Below, piece after piece: positions 4,764 to 9,015 of a stretch of DNA of 9,015 nucleotides. The DNA comes from Candidatus Kapaibacterium sp. (GTDB lineage Bacteria > Bacteroidota > Ignavibacteria > Palsa-1295). Within the stretch, counting starts at the first letter, position 1; each line of letters opens with the position of its first letter. Where the stretch lies: NCBI GenBank assembly GCA_025450975.1, contig JANWLI010000008.1, forward strand, positions 1 to 9,015. Direction: 5' to 3'. The position numbers and the translations under genes were made by a program. A model generated the notes under the pieces. The model did not search any database. It was not told the DNA's origin and saw only the letters and a list, made by a program, of their open reading frames with translations.

Positions 4764-7742
4764 TTATCGTACAACATTTACCGCACGTACCGACCGCTCG
4801 CCACGTGCATTTACGACTTCAAGGGAATACATACCTGAGGCGATACCCTTCGGCAGATCGATGCGCAACGAGCCATTCGTGCCACTTAGGTACGAACTGC
4901 CGCTTGCCACCGCCTTGCCGGTAACACTCTCGATAAGGGTATAACGTATTTGGCCTAGAATTTGATCGCCGGATACGATCTCTGCAGTGAGCGTCGTGCC
5001 GCTTGAGAGATAAAGGGGGTTGGGGCGCAACATATCGATCGAGAACGAAGCATCGTTGCCATTATCGGCAACGCTACTTGTGATCCGGTCTGCAACGAGG
5101 TCGCGTATATCAAGTGCCCAGACCCCGCGGGCATGGGTGCCGGCAACAAGCCAGTTCTTATACATTGTGACGTGCTCGACAACGGAGATCGGCAAACCGG
5201 TCCCAAGCTTGAGCCAGTTCTTGCCGCCATTTGTTGTCGTAAAGACACCGATGTCGGTTGCGGCAATGAGACACTGGTTCTTTCGTAGCGAATCTCCCTG
5301 CTCAGCATGTGTATTAATAAGAAGACTATTGACCGGGATCTGAGGAAGATCGCCGCTAATATTCACCCAGTTCGTGTCATTCGAAGTTTTGAAGACATGC
5401 CCTTGCGCATCGGCTGCAGAACGTGAGCAGAATGCGACGAGCGAATCACTACGATCAGGTATGATCGTACTGATATATGATCCGGGTACACCCTGCGTTA
5501 TTTTTTTCCACGACGCCATCGAATCGGGATGGAGCGATGTGTTGACGCGCGTACGATGGATACTTGTCCCGCTATTCATGACGCCCCCGGTCCAGATCAT
5601 TTTTCTGCCGTTCGCATCAGGGACACCAAGGGCAATACAATCAATGTATCCTGTATACCAGCGGTCCAACATATTGTTCGTCCCTCCGAGTTGAGGCGAC
5701 CACTTTACCCACGTGGTATTGTCAGGATTTTGCCAGTCGATCTTCGCCTTGTAGAGAAAGAGTCTTCCGGTATAGAGCTCGTCGGGTTTTGATTCATCGA
5801 GCAGTACATCAGCGATAAATTCAACAGGCTCCGTAGTATCGGTCAGTGCTTGCGGGCCATGTGTGAGAATCCGCGAGATCTGATACCAACGATCGGGATT
5901 TGTCGAGCCTTCATCGGTCTGCAAGTTCGGGCGCAGCGAATCGAAGGTGTTCCGAACAAGCACTTTCCCAAGCTGGATGGACGTGACGAGTTTTTCCTTA
6001 TCGATCGGATGTGCTTGCGCAAATCCTCCGTCGCCGCGATTGACCCAGCGCCAGTCCGGATCGTCGGTAAGTCCGCGGGTCATCGAGCCATTATCCTGCG
6101 TACCGCCGATGAGCTTAAGCGAATCGAGAGGCACGTTCTCGCCAAGGTGTGCCATGCCGGCTTCCCACGGTTCGAGATGATAGAACATCGTGATCGGCAG
6201 GCCTTTGAGCTGTCTCCAGCTCTGGCCGAAGTTCGTGGTGTGAAATACGCCGCCATCGGAGCCGACGAAGAGATCGTTGCCGCTTGCCGTCGGCATCACG
6301 GCCATACAGTGCTGGTCGCTGTGCTGCGTACGGTCGTTGGTAAAGTACGCCGGGTAGGCGTTCGTGATGTTCGACCACGTCGTACCTGCATCGGTCGAGC
6401 GAATGACGTCGATACCACCGACATAGATCTCGTTCGGGCGCTTCGGATTGAAGCCCATGTAGTTGTTATACGATCCCTGACGATAGAAGAGGTCGACACT
6501 GTCGACATTGTTGCCTTTATACGGGATACGGAATGTAGAGTCCAGACACTTTACCCATGCATCTGCTTCCGGGTCGGTTGTCTTGAAAACGCCGTACAGA
6601 TTGTCGTCGGTAGGGTACTTCGTGATGATATTCGTATCGGACTTTGTCACGACTGAATAGAGCGTTGCCACACCTTCGGTCGGTGTCCAGATCAGCGATG
6701 TACGTCCGAGGCGGTTATCACGATTAGAATTTGGATAGGTCGTCTTCGTAGAATCGATGCGCCGCCATGAGTCTCCGCCATCGGTTGTACGCCACAGACC
6801 GGTATGTGATTTCACCGGCCTGAGCCGTTTATCCCAGGTTGCAGCAACGATATCCTTGCTGTTATAGGGATTCATGACCATTTCGATGACCGGCACAGGG
6901 GTTGACGTCCTGTTCGGACCTGCTCGTACAAGCAACACTTGCTTCCAGGTCGCACCGAAATCCAGAGAGCGGAATACGCCTCTGTTCGAATCTGCAGTCG
7001 TAGTAGGACCAGGTGCAGCAACATAAATAATATTACGATCGGCCGGATCGACGATCACGTTGCCGATGTGACGGGTTTTCTCTAATCCTAACCGTGTCCA
7101 CGAATCGCCGCCATCAGTCGAACGCCACAGTCCATTCCCGGGATAGGAGTCTGCGCTGCCATTGACTTCGCCGAGGCCGAGGTAGATCGTATTGGGATCG
7201 TGCGGATCGAGGGCTACGATACCGACGGGTAATGTTGCGAACGTATCGGTAAGCGAGCGCCAGCTATTGCCCATGTCGGTGGTCTTCCAAAGTCCGCCTG
7301 CAGCTGCGCCGACGTAGAAGATGTTCGAATCGGTCGGATGCATTGCGATCGAAGTGACCCTGCCGCCAATGCCAAACGGCCCGAGACTTTGCCAGACCAT
7401 GTCGGCAGCAGGAGTTTGTTTACTGCGACGACGATAGGTTTGAAGTTTGCGCGAATCTTCGATGGCCTTATCGTAGACTTCCGGATCAATTTCTTTATTT
7501 GGGAATGCGCGTTTTAAATACCAGTCATAGTTGCGCTCTTCACCGCCGGATCCCGGCGGCGGATAATGCCGCTCAATGACAGGCTCGATCGTATCGGCGG
7601 GCTGCGCCGTTACTTTCTTCTTTGCCTTCTTCTTCTTAACTTGCTTGGTAGTACCGGCTTTTCGCGAATTTTTAGGTGTGACGTCGCCTATTGCTTCACC
7701 AGCGATAAGCAATGCCAGAAACAGGACAAGGGTAGAGCGCAT
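4764..7742 (-). CDS. Large secreted Asp-box (BNR/sortilin-like) beta-propeller protein with T9SS sorting domain
   Basis: Numbering is from ATG 7742 (992 residues). Residues 1-19 are a signal peptide (hydrophobic core TLVLFLALLIA, likely cleavage AIG-D). A lysine-rich patch follows (K33-K43), then a Pro-rich linker. From about 125 the protein is filled with Asp-box repeats: LWKTTDMGNSW (151-161), LWRSTDGGDSW (205-215), VFRSLDFGATW (256-266), LWRTTDGGDSW (316-326), VIRSTDAGTTW (446-456), VFHTTNFGQSW (499-509), VFTTTNGGKNW (833-843), plus weaker copies near 385 and 783. This suggests two stacked propellers like sortilin/Vps10 or exo-sialidase-type folds. The last ~90 residues, from LRPNP (905-909) to GMYSLEV (970-976) and a basic C-terminus, match the pattern of a T9SS type A sorting domain, implying export across the outer membrane. 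A GTG at 7805, in a GTGA overlap with the upstream stop, is an alternative start adding 21 residues. Catalytic activity is not evident. Confidence 0.85.
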   Translation of the reverse strand: MRSTLVLFLALLIAGEAIGDVTPKNSRKAGTTKQVKKKKAKKKVTAQPADTIEPVIERHYPPPGSGGEERNYDWYLKRAFPNKEIDPEVYDKAIEDSRKLQTYRRRSKQTPAADMVWQSLGPFGIGGRVTSIAMHPTDSNIFYVGAAAGGLWKTTDMGNSWRSLTDTFATLPVGIVALDPHDPNTIYLGLGEVNGSADSYPGNGLWRSTDGGDSWTRLGLEKTRHIGNVIVDPADRNIIYVAAPGPTTTADSNRGVFRSLDFGATWKQVLLVRAGPNRTSTPVPVIEMVMNPYNSKDIVAATWDKRLRPVKSHTGLWRTTDGGDSWRRIDSTKTTYPNSNRDNRLGRTSLIWTPTEGVATLYSVVTKSDTNIITKYPTDDNLYGVFKTTDPEADAWVKCLDSTFRIPYKGNNVDSVDLFYRQGSYNNYMGFNPKRPNEIYVGGIDVIRSTDAGTTWSNITNAYPAYFTNDRTQHSDQHCMAVMPTASGNDLFVGSDGGVFHTTNFGQSWRQLKGLPITMFYHLEPWEAGMAHLGENVPLDSLKLIGGTQDNGSMTRGLTDDPDWRWVNRGDGGFAQAHPIDKEKLVTSIQLGKVLVRNTFDSLRPNLQTDEGSTNPDRWYQISRILTHGPQALTDTTEPVEFIADVLLDESKPDELYTGRLFLYKAKIDWQNPDNTTWVKWSPQLGGTNNMLDRWYTGYIDCIALGVPDANGRKMIWTGGVMNSGTSIHRTRVNTSLHPDSMASWKKITQGVPGSYISTIIPDRSDSLVAFCSRSAADAQGHVFKTSNDTNWVNISGDLPQIPVNSLLINTHAEQGDSLRKNQCLIAATDIGVFTTTNGGKNWLKLGTGLPISVVEHVTMYKNWLVAGTHARGVWALDIRDLVADRITSSVADNGNDASFSIDMLRPNPLYLSSGTTLTAEIVSGDQILGQIRYTLIESVTGKAVASGSSYLSGTNGSLRIDLPKGIASGMYSLEVVNARGERSVRAVNVVR

Positions 7743-7768
7743 CAATAATGTGTTTTGCTTATACAGAA

Positions 7769-7784
7769 TATCGGTAAACCGATA
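7769..7784. promoter_or_regulatory. Perfect 16-bp palindrome before the T9SS substrate gene
   Basis: TATCGGT and ACCGATA, separated by AA, form a perfect inverted repeat 26 bases before the ATG at 7742, in the 59-base gap after the DUF2461 stop. It has the size and symmetry of a dimeric regulator's operator, or could form a short mRNA hairpin near the start. It would be translated if the GTG at 7805 is the true start. No known regulator is recognised. Confidence 0.45.
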
Positions 7785-7801
7785 AGAATTCCCCTTTTGG
7801 A

Positions 7802-8524
7802 TCACCCCTTAAAGAACTTCAGGACGTCCATGCCTGCAACGATCTTCTTTGTAAGTAATTCGGGGAGTTTCGGCTTCATCAGGTCTTCTTTTTTCAACTC
7901 GTATCCGAAGCCAAAACTTTTCATTTTTAGCAGGTCGATCGCCGGATGATCCTCGTCATATCCTTTGGGAGGACGTGTTAACGACGGTCCTTCGAGGCCT
8001 TTTGGGAATTCCTTCAGAAATTGCTTGTCAGCGAGGAGTTTGCGGAGCTTCGTATGATCTTTGGCGATGTGCTCGCGGATCTTCTTGAGGTACGGTGAAC
8101 TCGGCTCGTGCGCGCCACCGCCGATAAAGATGCTCATCCCTGATCCCGCGGCAGGCTCCATACCAAGATACATGCCGGTCCACTCGTCGACTCCCAGGTC
8201 CCTTAGTGGAAAGACGATGCCGATATGCGTTTTATACGGCGACTTATCGGCCGAGAAACGAATATCGCGGTTGATACGGAAGAGCGATTTCTTTTGATCC
8301 GATACGAGTGGGAGCTTATGATCATCGATATGCTCAGCCATTGCATCGACCAGACGCTTGCTTGGCTCGCGAAGATACTTTTCATACTCAGCGCGATGGG
8401 CTTCGAACCACTCTTTGTTATTATTCTTCTTCAGCCCGTGCAAAAACTTGAACGTGTGTTCGGTAAACCCTTCAAATGGTGGCGCCGGCGGCGGAATATC
8501 AAGGGCAATTGACTGCTTCTTCAT
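7802..8524 (-). CDS. DUF2461 family protein
   Basis: The 240-residue protein matches the DUF2461 (TIGR02453-type) pattern. It has an early NNNKEWFEAHRAEYE block (34-48), the signature LFRINRDIRFSADKSPYKTHIG split over 81-102, a GMYLGMEP/SGMSIFIGGG section (117-137), and KGYDEDHPAIDLLKMKSF (187-204) near the end. Length is normal for the family. It has no signal peptide or membrane segment, so it should be cytoplasmic. The biochemical function of the family is not established as far as I know. Its ATG overlaps the upstream stop by 4 bases (ATGA, 8524-8521), indicating translational coupling to the membrane protein gene. Its own stop overlaps a possible GTG start of the next gene (GTGA, 7805-7802). 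Confidence 0.92.
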   Translation of the reverse strand: MKKQSIALDIPPPAPPFEGFTEHTFKFLHGLKKNNNKEWFEAHRAEYEKYLREPSKRLVDAMAEHIDDHKLPLVSDQKKSLFRINRDIRFSADKSPYKTHIGIVFPLRDLGVDEWTGMYLGMEPAAGSGMSIFIGGGAHEPSSPYLKKIREHIAKDHTKLRKLLADKQFLKEFPKGLEGPSLTRPPKGYDEDHPAIDLLKMKSFGFGYELKKEDLMKPKLPELLTKKIVAGMDVLKFFKG

Positions 8525-9015
8525 TGGACGCGTTTGAAAATATGAATTCTTCCGATGGAGTCGACCGGCTCATAGTGTAAGCCGTGTTTGTTTGCCGAAC
8601 CGATGATGACATCGGCAAATTCCTTCCAATCGGCGATATAGTCAAACTGTTCGCGCGCAACATAGGCTCCGATGTCGCCATTCATTTTTGCCTGAAGCGC
8701 TTCGAAATTCACCTTCCCATCAAGGTTTGTCACATTCGGAGAAATGAAACTGGTCGTACCTGACTGATCCATGCCAATTTTCGCAGGACTTACGGTCTTT
8801 GCCCAAAGGCCCGTCCAGTAAAAATCGTTTTCCGGCGGGCGGATAAATGTATAGCCAAGCCGCGCAAAGCTGAATACCCAGGCAACAAACAGAAATGCAT
8901 AAAACAGACGCCGTGATGATTTGCTTTCTTTTAGTTGCTCATAGATATGAGGGATAGCCACAGCGCCGAGAATAATGCCGAATAACCTGATCGGCTGGAA
9001 GTAGCGCGTAATAAA
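8521..9015 (-). CDS. C-terminal part of an integral membrane protein (runs off the window)
   Basis: The frame is open from the window edge to TGA at 8523-8521, about 164 residues, so a GTG at 8961 is probably internal rather than the start. The visible part begins with a TRYFQP motif and a hydrophobic stretch (RLFGIILGAVAIPHIY). A short charged loop (EQLKESKSSRR) and a second strong hydrophobic segment (LFYAFLFVAWVFSFARLGYTF) follow, then a soluble end of ~110 residues finishing in GRIHIFKRVQ. An RYxxP motif before the last membrane spans, followed by a soluble tail, recalls GT39/ArnT-like lipid-linked sugar transferases. The catalytic N-terminal half is not in the window, so that is a weak guess. 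It overlaps the DUF2461 gene by 4 bases and heads the visible operon. Confidence 0.7.
   Translation of the reverse strand, partial: FITRYFQPIRLFGIILGAVAIPHIYEQLKESKSSRRLFYAFLFVAWVFSFARLGYTFIRPPENDFYWTGLWAKTVSPAKIGMDQSGTTSFISPNVTNLDGKVNFEALQAKMNGDIGAYVAREQFDYIADWKEFADVIIGSANKHGLHYEPVDSIGRIHIFKRVQ

Noticed and set aside
5850..6656. 268-residue plus-strand open frame
   Set aside because: It is antisense to the Asp-box protein, which has repeated LW-TTD-G-SW motifs in the minus-strand frame. No family is recognisable in the plus-strand translation.

Overview
The window looks like a chromosomal segment from a bacterium of the Bacteroidota/Chlorobi (FCB) group, possibly an Ignavibacteria- or Kapabacteria-like lineage. 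The main clue is a large secreted Asp-box protein (minus strand, 4764-7742) that ends in what reads as a type IX secretion (T9SS) sorting domain. Moderate GC content and start codons without clear Shine-Dalgarno sequences fit this. The lineage is an inference; there is no rRNA or other marker gene.

Layout: two convergent transcription units meet at a hairpin near 3068-3094. The plus-strand unit (120 to about 3043) encodes two glycosyltransferases whose stop and start codons overlap (TGATG at 1947-1951). The first is a membrane-anchored GT2 enzyme of the dolichyl/polyprenyl-phosphate sugar transferase type, with an unusual Arg-Pro-Glu-Arg repeat domain in front and a related charged tail behind. 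The second is a GT9 (heptosyltransferase-like) enzyme. Its frame is broken by a TAA at 2888-2890, after which 50 clearly homologous codons continue to a TAG-TAA double stop at 3041-3046. Together they suggest a step in envelope polysaccharide, LPS or glycolipid assembly.

The minus-strand unit (9015 down to 3299) is read, in order, as: the C-terminal end of a membrane protein cut by the window edge; a DUF2461 protein that overlaps it by 4 bases (ATGA); the ~992-residue Asp-box/beta-propeller T9SS substrate; and, 16 bases later, a secreted protein with an FG-GAP/VCBS-like motif and a CBM9-like carbohydrate-binding domain. The last two are exported, so this end of the operon supplies surface or extracellular proteins.

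The intergenic segment 3104-3298 is AT-richer than its neighbours, open in one frame on each strand, and carries a small perfect hairpin; I could not identify it. The main items for a second look are the nonsense codon in the GT9 gene and the cysteines it cuts off, the nested 18/36-bp repeat in the GT2 gene, and a perfect 16-bp palindrome between the DUF2461 gene and the T9SS substrate gene. I found no CRISPR array, RNA gene, transposase or defence system.
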